Positions 34,459 through 45,777 are shown, counted from the stretch's first letter. The stretch: 45,842 nucleotides of DNA from Tessaracoccus lapidicaptus (GCF_001693815.1 NZ_MBQD01000007.1:1-45842), one strand, 5' to 3'. Numbers and translations: made by a program. Notes: generated by a model not told the origin, from the sequence alone.

Positions 34459-34808
34459 TGCCGCTCGGTGAGCTCGCTGACCAGGAAGCTGTCCGCCCCG
34501 TTCGCGGCGAGGTCGGCCACGGCGCGCGCCACGGCCACGCGGACGATGCGACCGCGGTCGACGCGGATGCCGTGCGCGCGGCGCAGGTCCAGGTTGGCGT
34601 CCTCGAGGGCCAGCAGCTCGTCGTCGCTGAAGTAGACCGTGATCTTCTGGGTGTGGCGGACGCGGCCCGTCGGTGCCGGCTGGGCCGGCTCGGCGGCGTC
34701 CGGCGACGGCTCGGCGGGCCGGGCCTCGACGGGGGCGGGCTGGCGGGTGGGCCGGAACAGCTCGGAGGCGCCGGGCAGCGAGGCGCGCCGGTTCACCGGT
34801 CCTGGCAT
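34455..34808 (-). CDS. Ribbon-helix-helix-like protein between parA and scpA
   Basis: This 117-residue protein has a disordered Pro/Ala-rich first half and a C-terminal segment (about 52-105; HTQKITVYFSDDELLALEDA, then RGRIVRVAVARAVADLAANG) that fits a ribbon-helix-helix DNA-binding fold. Small RHH-like proteins in this place, between a ParA-type ATPase and scpA, are common in actinobacteria. It overlaps the end of parA by 16 bp and scpA by 4 bp, so all three are probably translated together. It might act as a DNA-binding partner of the ParA ATPase, which has no ParB gene beside it; this is inference. Confidence 0.75.
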   Translation of the reverse strand: MPGPVNRRASLPGASELFRPTRQPAPVEARPAEPSPDAAEPAQPAPTGRVRHTQKITVYFSDDELLALEDANLDLRRAHGIRVDRGRIVRVAVARAVADLAANGADSFLVSELTERQ

Positions 34809-35716
34809 CTGAGCAGCACCTCCCGGGCCAGCTGGCGGAAGGCGTCGGCGCCGGGGGACGCCGAGGCGTACGTGGTGATGGGCTCGCCCGCCACCGTCGT
34901 CTCGGGGAACTTGATGGTGCGGCGGATCACCGTGTGGAACACGTCCTCGCCGAACGCCTGCACGACGCGCTCCAGGACCTCGCGGCTGTGGAGGGTGCGC
35001 GAGTCGTACATGGTGCCCAGGATGCCCAGCAGTTCGAGGTCCGGGTTGAGCCGGTCCTGCACCTTGCCGATGGTGTCGGTGAGCAGCGCCACGCCGCGCA
35101 GCGCGAAGAACTCGCACTCCAACGGGATGATGACGTGGTCGCTGGCCGTCAGGGCGTTGATGGTGAGCAGGCCCAGGCTGGGCGCGCAGTCGATGAGGAT
35201 GAAGTCGTAGTCGCCGCGCAGCTTCGACAGGACCCGCGACAGGGTCTGTTCGCGGGCCACCTCGCTCACCAGCTGCACCTCGGCCGCAGACAGGTCGATG
35301 TTGCTGGGCAGCACGTCGAGGCCGTCGACCGAGGTGGGGGTGATGACGTCGTGCGGGTCCACGCCGCGCGTCAGGAGCAGGTTGTAGATCGAGGTGTCGA
35401 GCGTGTGCGGGTTGACACCGAGCCCCACGGACAGCGACCCCTGGGGGTCGAAGTCGACCAGGAGCACGCGGCGCCCCAGCTCGGCCAGCGCGGCGCCCAG
35501 GTTGATGGTGGTCGTGGTCTTGCCCACGCCCCCCTTCTGGTTGCACAGCGAGATGATGGTGGCGCGCTTGCGTCCGGGCGCCACGGGGGGCGGCTCGGGG
35601 AAGTCGGGTAGGGGGCGGCCCGTCGGCCCCATGACGCCGGTGTCCACGAGGGTGGACGACTCCGGCGCGTCCGGGACGCTGAACCGTGGCTCGTCGAACA
35701 GCCCGTCTTCCGCCAC
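34793..35716 (-). CDS. ParA/Soj-family ATPase
   Basis: This 307-residue protein has a Pro-rich N-terminal tail of about 50 residues and a ParA ATPase core: deviant Walker A SLCNQKGGVGKTTTTINLGA (signature Lys in KGGVGK), VLLVDFDPQGSLSVGLGV, and Walker B FILIDCAPSLGLLTINALTA. It should move or position cargo, perhaps with condensin, given scpAB downstream. The GTG at 35716 is preferred because AGGAGG lies 5 nt upstream; a GTG ten codons earlier (35746) overlaps the likely promoter (CATACT, about 35754). Not the chromosomal parAB pair: no parB is adjacent. In M. tuberculosis the equivalent is Rv1708. Confidence 0.9.
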   Translation of the reverse strand: MAEDGLFDEPRFSVPDAPESSTLVDTGVMGPTGRPLPDFPEPPPVAPGRKRATIISLCNQKGGVGKTTTTINLGAALAELGRRVLLVDFDPQGSLSVGLGVNPHTLDTSIYNLLLTRGVDPHDVITPTSVDGLDVLPSNIDLSAAEVQLVSEVAREQTLSRVLSKLRGDYDFILIDCAPSLGLLTINALTASDHVIIPLECEFFALRGVALLTDTIGKVQDRLNPDLELLGILGTMYDSRTLHSREVLERVVQAFGEDVFHTVIRRTIKFPETTVAGEPITTYASASPGADAFRQLAREVLLRCQDR

Positions 35717-35776
35717 CTGGGCCTCCTCGTCTCGGGTGCGAACCACCCTAGTATGCCCGCACTACGTTCGCCGTGG

Positions 35777-36687
35777 TCACCGGGCACGGGGGTGCGCCGC
35801 CGCATGCACCTCGCGGAGGTGCTCGATGGTCACCAGGGTGTAGATCTGCGTGGTGGCGACCGAGGCGTGGCCGAGCAGTTCCTGGACGGCGCGCAGGTCC
35901 GCGCCGCCGTCGAGCAGGTGGGTCGCGAAGGAGTGACGCAGCGAGTGCGGGGATACCTCGACGGTGAGGCCGGCGGCCCGCGCCGCCTGCTGGAGGACGG
36001 CCCAGGCCGACTGGCGGCTCAGGCGTCGCCCCCGCTGATTGAGCAGCAGCGCGGGATCGTGCCGCGCGGCCGCCGCGGCGAGCGCCGGCCGGGCGCGCAC
36101 AAGATAGGCCTCGACGGCCGTCGCCGCGTAGCTGCCGAGCGGCACCATCCGTTCCTTACCGCCCTTGCCGCGCAGGAGCAGGCCGGCATCGCGGTCCGCG
36201 AGGGCCGTCGACACCTCGTCGACGTCGAGCCCGCACACCTCGGAGACGCGGGCGCCGGTGCCGTAGAGCAGCTCGAGCAGCGCCGCGTCGCGCAGGCCGA
36301 CGACGTCGTCGCGGTCCGGCGCGTCGAGCATGCGCGTCACCTCATCGACGGTGAGGGCCTTGGGCAGTCGCTGGGTCAGCTTCGGCGGGGAGACGTCGAC
36401 CGCCGGGTTGCCCGGGGCCAGGCCCTCCGCCGCGGCGAAGCGGTGCAGGGTGCGGACGCTCACCACCTGCCGGGCAACCGACGACCGGGCCTGCGTGGCG
36501 CTGAGGTGGCGCACGAACTCGGTGACGTCGACCGGCGTGACGTCGTCGAGGTCGGTGACGCCGCGGTCGGCGAGGAAGCCGGTGTAGCGGGCGAGGTCGC
36601 GGCGGTAGGCGGCCACGGTGTTGGCGGCCAGCCCACGCTCGGCCCGCACGTGGTCCAGGTACTGCGCGACCGCGTCCGCGACGCCGG

Positions 36688-36691
<4 letters not shown>
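35777..36691 (-). CDS. xerD: Tyrosine recombinase XerD
   Basis: This 304-residue recombinase has the core-binding domain (about 1-90; [20 protein letters not shown]) and catalytic domain with all key residues: Arg in [18 protein letters not shown], Lys in [31 protein letters not shown] (His and Arg) and [15 protein letters not shown] (His and nucleophilic Tyr). It resolves chromosome dimers at dif with XerC. The GTG at 36691 overlaps the NUDIX stop as GTGA, so the much longer upstream frame is rejected. Chromosomal context (pyrG-NUDIX-xerD-parA-scpAB) shows it is the housekeeping XerD and not a mobile integrase. Confidence 0.95.
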
Positions 36692-39022
<2,331 letters not shown>

Positions 39023-40696
39023 TCAGGCGCGGCGGGCGCGCGCCAGCAGCTCGGCGGCGTGCTCCAGGCCGGACGCCGATGCCGCGTCGCCGCCCATCAT
39101 CCGGGCCAGTTCGGCGGCCCGCTCCTCGTCGTCGAGCGCCCGCACGCCGGAGGTCGTCACCTGGCCGTCGGAGGCCTTGTGCACGACGAAGTGCCGGTCG
39201 GCGAACGCGGCCACTTGGGCCAGGTGCGTCACGACGATGACCTGGGACACGGCGGCGAGCCGCTGCAGCCGCCGCCCGATCTCCACGCCGACGGCGCCGC
39301 CGACACCCGCGTCGACCTCGTCGAACACGAACGTGTGGCCGGCCGAGTCGTCCGCGAGCACCACCTCGAGGGCGAGCCTGACGCGCGACAGCTCACCGCC
39401 GGAGGCCACCTTCGCCAGGGGCGCGGGCGCGGAGCCGGGGTTGGCCGAGAACAGCAGCTCGATGCGGTCGGCGCCGTGGGGTCCGAGGGGGGCCTCGTCG
39501 ATGGCGAAGCGCAGCTGGGCGTGCGGCATGGCGAGCGCGGCGAGTTCCGCCTTGACGCGCGCTTCGAGGTCGAGCGCCGCCGCCCGGCGGGCCGTCGAGA
39601 TGTCCGCGGCGTCGGCTGCGAGCTGCCGGTCCAGCGCCGCGACCCGTCCGGCGAGCTCGTCGATGCGGGCGTCGCTACCGGTGAGCGCCTCGAGGCGGGA
39701 GCGGGCGTCGTCCGCCCAGGCCAGCACATCGTCGATCGTGGCACCGTACTTGCGGGTGAGCCCGGCGAGCTGGGCGCGGCGCTGCCCGACTGCCTCGAGG
39801 CGCAACGGGTCCGCGACGAGGTCGTCGAGGTAGCCCGCGACATCAGCCGCGAGGTCCGTGACGAGCATGGCTGCCTCGACGGAGCGGGCGGCGAGCGGCG
39901 CGGCGGCGTCGTCGCGGTCGGCCAGCGTCGCCAGGGTCTTGCGGGTCTGCCCGATGAGCGCCACGGCGCTGGGCAGGTCGAAGTCGGATTCGGAGCCGCT
40001 CAGCGCGGTCTGCGCGGCGGCCGCGAGGGCGCGGAGGTCGTCGAGGTCGCTGAGCCGGGCCTGCTCCGCGGCCAGCGCATCGTCCTCGCCAGAGACGGGC
40101 TCCACGGCGTCGATCTCGGCGAGCCCGAACCGCAGCAGATCCTCCTCGCGCGCCCGTTCGATGGCGGCCGCCCGCAGCGCGGCCAATTCCGCCTCGGCCG
40201 CGCGACGCTCGGCGTACGCCGCGCGGTAGGGCTCGAGCCTCGCCGGCCGGGCGTGCTGGTCGAGGACCTCGCGTTGGCGTTCGGGAGTGGACAGCCGCAT
40301 CTGCCCGGACTGGCCGTGGATCGTGGCGACCTCCCCGAGGAGGGCCGCCAGCGTCGCCACCGGCACCCCCGCGCCACCGACGACGGCCCGGGAGCGGCCC
40401 TGCTGTGACACCTGGCGCAGCGTGACGACCTCGTCGTCGTCCGCCTCGCCGCCCAGCTCGCGGACCCGGTCGACCAGGTGGCCGGGCAGCACCCAGCGGC
40501 CCTCGACGACTGCCCGGTCCCTGCCGCGGCGCACGATGCCGGAGTCGGCGCGGGTGCCGAGTAGGTGGCCCAGGCCGGCGACGAGCATGGTCTTGCCGGC
40601 TCCGGTCTCGCCCGTCAGGGCCGTGAGCCCGGGCCCGAGTTCGAGGTCCGCCTCGTCGACGACCCCGAAGGCCGTCAGGCGGAGGGAGGCGAGCAT
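39023..40696 (-). CDS. recN: DNA repair protein RecN
   Basis: This 557-residue SMC-like ATPase acts early in double-strand break repair. The N-terminus has Walker A LTALTGETGAGKTMLVAGLG (26-45), two coiled-coil arms fill about 150-365 (Ala/Arg/Glu-rich, such as AYAERRAAEAELAALRAAAI), and the C-terminus has the ABC signature ASGGELSRVRLALEVVLAD (near 433) and Walker B HTFVFDEVDAGVGGAVG (near 455). The ATG shares one base with the nadK stop (TGATG), so the two are coupled, the standard nadK-recN arrangement. Length is normal. Confidence 0.96.
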   Translation of the reverse strand: MLASLRLTAFGVVDEADLELGPGLTALTGETGAGKTMLVAGLGHLLGTRADSGIVRRGRDRAVVEGRWVLPGHLVDRVRELGGEADDDEVVTLRQVSQQGRSRAVVGGAGVPVATLAALLGEVATIHGQSGQMRLSTPERQREVLDQHARPARLEPYRAAYAERRAAEAELAALRAAAIERAREEDLLRFGLAEIDAVEPVSGEDDALAAEQARLSDLDDLRALAAAAQTALSGSESDFDLPSAVALIGQTRKTLATLADRDDAAAPLAARSVEAAMLVTDLAADVAGYLDDLVADPLRLEAVGQRRAQLAGLTRKYGATIDDVLAWADDARSRLEALTGSDARIDELAGRVAALDRQLAADAADISTARRAAALDLEARVKAELAALAMPHAQLRFAIDEAPLGPHGADRIELLFSANPGSAPAPLAKVASGGELSRVRLALEVVLADDSAGHTFVFDEVDAGVGGAVGVEIGRRLQRLAAVSQVIVVTHLAQVAAFADRHFVVHKASDGQVTTSGVRALDDEERAAELARMMGGDAASASGLEHAAELLARARRA

Positions 40697-41592
40697 CAGC
40701 GCTCGCTGCGGCGGTGCCGCCAGCCGTCGACGGGGAGCGCGAACTTCTTCACGAGTCGGGTCGTGAACGGCTGCTCACCGATGCGGGCGATCCTGACCTG
40801 ATGCTGGTGGGAGCGCACGCTGATCCACTCCCCCGGCGCCAGGTCATGGCTCCGGCGCCCGTCGCACCACAGGATGCCCGGGGTGCGGGCGCCGTCGGGG
40901 AGTTCCAGCCGCACCTCGGACGAGGGGCTGAGGACCATGGGTCGGTTGAAGAGGGCGTGCGCGGCGAGCGGGACGACCAGGATGGCCTGGACGTCGGGCC
41001 AGATCACCGGCCCGCCCGCCGAGAAGCCGTAGGCGGTCGATCCCGTGGGGGTCGAGACGAGGACCCCGTCACAGCCCCACCGCGACAGCGGACGGTCGTC
41101 GACGCTGACCAGGACGTTCAGCATGCGCTCGCGGGCGATCTTCTCCAGCGACACCTCGTTGACGGCGTGCGAGACCCAGGTCAGCCGGCCATCGGGGTCG
41201 CGGACCTCCACCTGGAGCGCGAGGCGCTCCTCGACGAGGTAGAGCCGGTTCGCGACGACGCCGGGCAGCGCGTGGATGTCCGAGGGCTCGAGTTCGGCCA
41301 GGAAGCCGACGTGGCCGAGGTTGACCCCGAGCAGCGGGACGCCCAGGGGCATGGCCCACTCCGCGGCACGCAGGATCGTGCCGTCGCCGCCGAAGACGAC
41401 GGCCAGCTCCGCGGGCGTCCCATCCAGCGGGTGCACTTTCGCGTCCGGGACGCGGGCCCGGATGCGCTCCAGGTCGCCGGGGAACACGACGAAGCCGAAC
41501 CCCATGGCGTGGAGGTCCGCGATGAACTGGGTGGCCTTCTCGATCGCCTCGTCGCGCTCGGGGTGGACCAGGACGGCCACGGTTCGCTGCAT
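40696..41592 (-). CDS. nadK: NAD kinase
   Basis: This 298-residue enzyme phosphorylates NAD to NADP. Key motifs are LAVVFGGDGTILRAAEWA (GGDGT, near 66), GVNLGHVGFLAEL (near 90), the NE-containing SHAVNEVSLEK, and DGVLVSTPTGSTAYGFSAGG (near 175). The ATG at 41592 is preferred to a GTG one codon earlier because AGGGTGG lies 7 nt upstream. It is coupled to recN downstream and follows tlyA by 12 bp, in the order tlyA-nadK-recN known from mycobacteria (Rv1694-Rv1696). Confidence 0.96.
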   Translation of the reverse strand: MQRTVAVLVHPERDEAIEKATQFIADLHAMGFGFVVFPGDLERIRARVPDAKVHPLDGTPAELAVVFGGDGTILRAAEWAMPLGVPLLGVNLGHVGFLAELEPSDIHALPGVVANRLYLVEERLALQVEVRDPDGRLTWVSHAVNEVSLEKIARERMLNVLVSVDDRPLSRWGCDGVLVSTPTGSTAYGFSAGGPVIWPDVQAILVVPLAAHALFNRPMVLSPSSEVRLELPDGARTPGILWCDGRRSHDLAPGEWISVRSHQHQVRIARIGEQPFTTRLVKKFALPVDGWRHRRSER

Positions 41593-41604
41593 CACGCGTC
41601 CACC

Positions 41605-42321
41605 CTACCGAGTGAGATGCACGAAGTACTCGACGTTGCCGGAGGCGCCGGGCAGGGCGCTGATGCCGCGCCACCGTTCGCGCCAGCCCAGGCGGTTCGC
41701 GTCGGCCACCACGGCGTCGACACACGCTCGCCTCAGCGCGTCATCGCGGACGACGCCACCGGCGCCGAGTGCCTCCCGGCCGACCTCGAACTGCGGCTTG
41801 ACCAACAGCAGCGCCGCGCCGTCATCGGTGAGGACCGCCAGGAGGGGCGGGAGGAGGAGGCGCAGGGAGATGAAGGAGACGTCGCCGACGACGAGGTTGA
41901 CGGGTGCGCCGTCGAGGTGGTCGAGGGTGAGGTCGCGCAGGTTGAGCCCCTCGTGGACGCGCACCCGCGGGTCGTCGCGGACTGGAGCCGCGAGCTGGCC
42001 GTGACCGACGTCGACGGCGTACACCACCTCGGCGCCCCGCGCCAGGCACACCTGGGTGAATCCCCCGGTGGAGGCCCCGGCGTCGAGCACGCGGCCGCCG
42101 ACACGGACGCCCGACGACTCGAGCGCTCCGATGAGCTTGTGGGCGGCCCGCGAGACCCAGGGCTCGACGTCGGCGGCGATGTCGTCCCGGTCGGCCACCC
42201 GCTGCGCGGCCTTCGAGGCGGCCGACCCGTTGACGGTCACCCGGCCCGCGGCGATGAGCTCAGCAGCCTGGGCTCGGGAGCGGGCGAGGCCGCGCGCCAC
42301 GAGCGCCAGGTCGAGTCTCAC
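41605..42321 (-). CDS. tlyA: rRNA 2'-O-methyltransferase TlyA
   Basis: This 238-residue protein methylates cytidine 2'-hydroxyls in 16S and/or 23S rRNA; in mycobacteria its loss gives capreomycin resistance. An S4 domain (1-60; RLDLALVARGLARSRAQAAE) leads through a linker to the SAM domain with GGRVLDAGASTGGFTQVCLA (near 78). The K-D-K-E catalytic set is visible in SRAAHKL, VVGDVSFISL, LLVKPQFE and NVEYFVHL. The interdomain linker known as RxWV in M. tuberculosis reads EPWV here. The GTG overlaps the preceding small gene's stop as GTGA. Confidence 0.95.
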   Translation of the reverse strand: MRLDLALVARGLARSRAQAAELIAAGRVTVNGSAASKAAQRVADRDDIAADVEPWVSRAAHKLIGALESSGVRVGGRVLDAGASTGGFTQVCLARGAEVVYAVDVGHGQLAAPVRDDPRVRVHEGLNLRDLTLDHLDGAPVNLVVGDVSFISLRLLLPPLLAVLTDDGAALLLVKPQFEVGREALGAGGVVRDDALRRACVDAVVADANRLGWRERWRGISALPGASGNVEYFVHLTR

Positions 42322-42527
42322 GGGGCGACGCCGGGGATCCCCAGCTGCCCGACCCCAGGATCGTTGTTGAGGATGGCGGCCAGCACCCGCTGTGCCTCCC
42401 CGAGACGTGCCACCTGCGCCTCCAGAGGGGCGTCCTCGACGCCGTCCAAGGCTGCCACGACCTCCTCGACCAGCTGGATCCGCCTAACGTCCGACGGGGC
42501 CGCGCTGCGGGGGGTGGGGACGGTCAT
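42318..42527 (-). CDS. Small conserved protein between HAD phosphatase and tlyA
   Basis: A 69-codon gene is locked in place by 4-bp overlaps at both ends: ATGA with the HAD phosphatase and GTGA with tlyA. It encodes an amphipathic helical stretch (IQLVEEVVAALDGVEDAPLE, then ARLGEAQRVLAAILNNDPG). A short gene occupies the same place in M. tuberculosis (Rv1693). No function is known. The double overlap strongly supports translation. Confidence 0.75.
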   Translation of the reverse strand: MTVPTPRSAAPSDVRRIQLVEEVVAALDGVEDAPLEAQVARLGEAQRVLAAILNNDPGVGQLGIPGVAP

Positions 42528-43513
42528 CGCAGGGTGTCGAGCGAGTTCAGGACGCCGGAGATGTCGACGCCGTAGCGCCAGCGGGCCTGCAGCGCAGCCC
42601 ACAGTGCGTCGAGCTGCTCGTCGCGCGTGACGGGCCGCGTGGAGAGGAAGCCGCCGGCGTCGGTGAGATCGATCTCCTGGTACCCGCACACGAAGCGCGA
42701 GCCGTTGACGTGGGCCTCCCGCGCGGGCTCGAGCAGCGCGGACGCGTCATAGCCGATGTAGGTCGGCCGGTACTCGGGGGCCGCCTCCGCCAGGTCCGCC
42801 TTGCCGTGCGCGCCGGTGAACACGAACAGCGAGTCCATGCCGACGTTGTTGGCCCCGAGGATGTCGGTGTCGGTGCGGTCCCCCACGAAGATGGGATGCG
42901 ACGCCGACAGGCGCAGCACTGTCTCGTCGAGCAGGGGTCGGTACGGCTTGCCGGCGATTCGAGGGTCGACGTCGACACACGCCCGCACGACCGCGATCTG
43001 GGATCCCAGTCCGGGCACGATGCCACGATCGGAGGGCCGGGTGAGGTCCGGGTTCGTGGCGTACCAGGCGGCGCCGCGCTGGACCGCCAGGGCGGCCTCC
43101 TCGAGGCGCTGCCACGCGATCGTGGGGTGGTAGCCCTGCACCACCGCGTCAGGCGCGTCGTCGAGGGATGCGACGACGGTGAATCCGGCCTCGCTCAACT
43201 GCTGCACGAGGGCGTCGGTCCCGACGGCGAGGATTCTCGCCCCCGCGGGGAGGTCGGCGCCCAGCATGCGCAGCGTGGCCTGGGTCGAGTTGACCACATC
43301 GTCGGCATCCGCCCGGATTCCGAGCTCGGTGAGGTGCTCGGCGACCGCGGCCGGCGTGCGGGCGGCGTTGTTGGTGACGAAGCCGAGGTGGGTTCCGCGC
43401 GAGCGGAGCTCCTCGAGCGCCACGGCCACACCGTCGACGGCGTAGGGGCCGAGGTAGATCACCCCGTCGAGGTCGAACAGGGCGGCGTCGTAGTCGGCTG
43501 CCAGTGCCCGCAT
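42524..43513 (-). CDS. HAD-IIA family phosphatase (Rv1692-like)
   Basis: This 329-residue enzyme has HAD motif I ALFDLDGVIYLGPYAVDG (nucleophile Asp near 14), motif II VTNNAA, motif III Lys in AGKPYRPLLDETVL and motif IV FVGDRTDTDILGANNVGMDS. The cap domain between motifs II and III is the C2 type of NagD-like phosphatases. The orthologue in the same gene order in M. tuberculosis (Rv1692) dephosphorylates glycerol 3-phosphate, so that role is likely but not proven. An extension of about 60 residues follows the HAD core. The ATG at 43513 lies just after the stop of the repeat protein. Confidence 0.9.
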   Translation of the reverse strand: MRALAADYDAALFDLDGVIYLGPYAVDGVAVALEELRSRGTHLGFVTNNAARTPAAVAEHLTELGIRADADDVVNSTQATLRMLGADLPAGARILAVGTDALVQQLSEAGFTVVASLDDAPDAVVQGYHPTIAWQRLEEAALAVQRGAAWYATNPDLTRPSDRGIVPGLGSQIAVVRACVDVDPRIAGKPYRPLLDETVLRLSASHPIFVGDRTDTDILGANNVGMDSLFVFTGAHGKADLAEAAPEYRPTYIGYDASALLEPAREAHVNGSRFVCGYQEIDLTDAGGFLSTRPVTRDEQLDALWAALQARWRYGVDISGVLNSLDTLR

Positions 43514-43514
43514 G

Positions 43515-45572
43515 TCAGTGCTGCTCCTCGTCGCTGTCTGGTGCCTGCGCGTCGAACGCGCGTTCGGCATCCTCGTCGTGCTCGTCATCGTCGGCCGGAA
43601 GGCCGTCCGCGTCGTCGTCGGGCTCTGCCTCGGCCTCGACGTCGGACTCATCGTCCTCGTCAGCCTCATCGTCGGTGGGCTCGTCGCCCTCGTCGTCGAT
43701 GGGCTCGCCGGCCTCAGCATCGGTGGACTCGTCGGCCTCGTCGGCCTCCTCGGCGATGGGCTCGTCCTCGTCCTCGTCCTCGTCGAGGAAGTCGGGCAGG
43801 ACCACGCCGTCGAGTGTGGCGAGGCGGTCGGAGATGTCGAGTTCGGCGTTCTCATCGAGGGCCGCGGCCGAGGTGAACCACTCCCGCGCGCCTGCCAGGT
43901 CGCCGTCCTCCTCCAGGAGGTTGGCGTAGGCGTAGCGCAACCGAGCCTGTCCGAACGGCGGGCCGACGCGGCGGCTGATGGCCGCCTGCAGCAACCGCTT
44001 GGCCTCGGCGCGCTGACCGAGATCGGCGCGCACGCCGGCCTCGACGAGGAGGCACTCGATCCGCAGCCACACGTCCTTCGTGGTCGGCGACAGTTCGCCC
44101 AGGACCTCCAGTGCGTCACGGGGACGCCCCAGAGCTCGCTCGCAGTCCGCGATGACGGGGATCAGCTCGTCACCGCCACTGAGCCGACGGATGGCCCGGA
44201 ACTCGCGCAGCGCCACAGCGAACTCGCCTGCGGCGTAGGCCGTCTCGGCGGCGGCCTCGCGGACGATGGGCAGACGACCGGCCCTCCGGCGCGCGGCCTC
44301 GGCGTGGCGGAAGGCCAGGTCCGGGTCGACGTCGACGTAGCGTCCGGCGGCCCAGATGTGGGCGCCGACGATCTCGGCCAGTTCCTTGGGCAGACCGCGC
44401 AACTCGGCCTTCACGCCCGCCGGGAGCTGGGACTCGACGAAGTCCTGCGGCACGTCGGGCTCGTCCGCGCGGGGGGCGGTGCCGGGATGCGGGACGTAGG
44501 GCTGTTCCTCGGTGCGCGGACCCCTGTCGTCCCGGCGCGGGCCTCTGCGGTCGTCGTCGCGACGCGGGCCGGAGCCACGGTTGTCGTCGCGGTTGCCCCA
44601 GGGGCGACGCTCACCCTCCTGACGCGGACCGCGCCGGTCATCGTCGCGGCGCGGGCCTCGGCGGTCATCGTCACGGCGGGGACCAGATCCACGGTTGTCG
44701 TCGCGGTTACCCCACGGACGACGCTCGCCCTCCTGACGCGGGCCACGCCGGTCATCATCACGGCGGGGACCAGATCCACGGCTATCGTCGCGGTTACCCC
44801 ACGGACGACGCTCACCCTCCTGACGCGGACCACGCCGGTCATCATCACGGCGGGGACCAGATCCACGGCTATCGTCGCGGTTACCCCACGGACGACGCTC
44901 ACCCTCCTGACGCGGACCACGCCGGTCATCATCACGACGGGGGCCGGAACCACGGCTATCGTCGCGGTTGCCCCACGGGCGACGCTCGCCGTCCTGACGC
45001 GGGCCGGAGCCACGGCTGTCGTCACGCTTGCCCCACGGGCGACGCTCACCCTCCTGACGAGGGCCGGAGCCACGGTTGTCGTCCCGGTTACCCCACGGGC
45101 GACGCTCACCCTCCTGACGAGGGCCGGAGCCACGGTTGTCGTCACGCTTGCCCCACGGGCGACGCTCACCCTCCTGACGCGGACCACGACGGTCATCATC
45201 ACGGCGCGGACCGGAGCCACGATTGTCATCGCGGTTGCCCCACGGGCGACGCTCACCCTCCTGACGCGGACCACGACGGTCATCATCACGACGCGGACCG
45301 GAACCACGATTGTCATCGCGGTTGCCCCACGGGCGACGCTCACCCTCCTGACGCGGACCACGACGGTCATCATCACGGCGCGGGCCGGAGCCACGGCTAT
45401 CGTCCCGGTTACCCCACGGGCGACGCTCACCCTCCTGACGCGGACCGCGACGGTCATCATCGCGCCGCGGCCGTCGATCGTCTCCGCCCGAGCGGGGGCC
45501 GCCCTCACGGCGGGGACCGCCGCGCCGATCGTCCCGAGGATCGTGGCGCGGGGTGCGGTTATCGCTAGACAT
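43515..45572 (-). CDS. Large repeat protein: Arg/Asp-rich repeats, TPR-like core, acidic tail
   Basis: This 685-residue protein has three parts. Residues about 1-370 are disordered, with 11 copies of a repeat based on EGERRPWGNRDDSRGSG, spaced by PRRDDDRRGPRQ (29-residue long form) or PRQ (20-residue short form). Residues about 375-575 are helical and TPR-like (FRHAEAARRRAGRLPIVREA, RAEAKRLLQAAI). Residues about 580-685 are almost pure Asp/Glu with Ala. It is the counterpart in position of M. tuberculosis Rv1691, a TPR protein. The Arg/Gly/Asp repeats suggest RNA binding or condensate formation, and the acidic tail may counter them; both are inference. ATG at 45572 preferred; one at 45584 adds four residues. 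Confidence 0.85.
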   Translation of the reverse strand: MSSDNRTPRHDPRDDRRGGPRREGGPRSGGDDRRPRRDDDRRGPRQEGERRPWGNRDDSRGSGPRRDDDRRGPRQEGERRPWGNRDDNRGSGPRRDDDRRGPRQEGERRPWGNRDDNRGSGPRRDDDRRGPRQEGERRPWGKRDDNRGSGPRQEGERRPWGNRDDNRGSGPRQEGERRPWGKRDDSRGSGPRQDGERRPWGNRDDSRGSGPRRDDDRRGPRQEGERRPWGNRDDSRGSGPRRDDDRRGPRQEGERRPWGNRDDSRGSGPRRDDDRRGPRQEGERRPWGNRDDNRGSGPRRDDDRRGPRRDDDRRGPRQEGERRPWGNRDDNRGSGPRRDDDRRGPRRDDRGPRTEEQPYVPHPGTAPRADEPDVPQDFVESQLPAGVKAELRGLPKELAEIVGAHIWAAGRYVDVDPDLAFRHAEAARRRAGRLPIVREAAAETAYAAGEFAVALREFRAIRRLSGGDELIPVIADCERALGRPRDALEVLGELSPTTKDVWLRIECLLVEAGVRADLGQRAEAKRLLQAAISRRVGPPFGQARLRYAYANLLEEDGDLAGAREWFTSAAALDENAELDISDRLATLDGVVLPDFLDEDEDEDEPIAEEADEADESTDAEAGEPIDDEGDEPTDDEADEDDESDVEAEAEPDDDADGLPADDDEHDEDAERAFDAQAPDSDEEQH
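44541..45434 (-). repeat. In-frame tandem repeats, 87/60-bp units, 11 copies
   Basis: The repeats in the large protein are also strongly conserved in DNA. Six long units are 87 bp, three short units (60 bp) sit in the middle, and two end units carry one extra or altered PRRDDDRRG block. Differences are mainly Asn/Ser and Asn/Lys swaps and silent changes, which suggests recent expansion by recombination or slippage. Copy number is likely to vary between strains. Confidence 0.9.
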
Positions 45573-45584
45573 AACGACCATCAT

Positions 45585-45700
45585 CTCAGCACATCGCCGC
45601 GGGACCCAAACGGCGCGGGCACGGCGAGGGGGACGGCGCGTTCAACGCCTTGCCGACCGCACACGCGCGCGGTGACCGGTCCCTCATCTGCGTGTGGGCA
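45585..45700. other. Intergenic stretch with no recognised gene
   Basis: Between the repeat-protein start and the rRNA terminator I see no convincing gene. It should hold the promoter of the leftward gene block, but no clear -35/-10 pair stands out. Confidence 0.5.
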
Positions 45701-45763
45701 TGAAAAAAGCGAGGAGGAAGACACACACACCGGCCAGGCCGGCAGGGTGTCTTCCCCCTCGCT
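45701..45763 (-). terminator. rRNA operon terminator
   Basis: On the minus strand AGCGAGGGGGAAGACAC pairs with GTGTCTTCCTCCTCGCT (one mismatch), with an inner GCCGGCC/GGCCGG stem, and is followed by TTTTTT (45706-45701). It lies 14 bp past the 5S rRNA 3' end: a strong intrinsic terminator of the rrn operon. Confidence 0.92.
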
Positions 45764-45777
45764 GTATTCAAGTAAGT

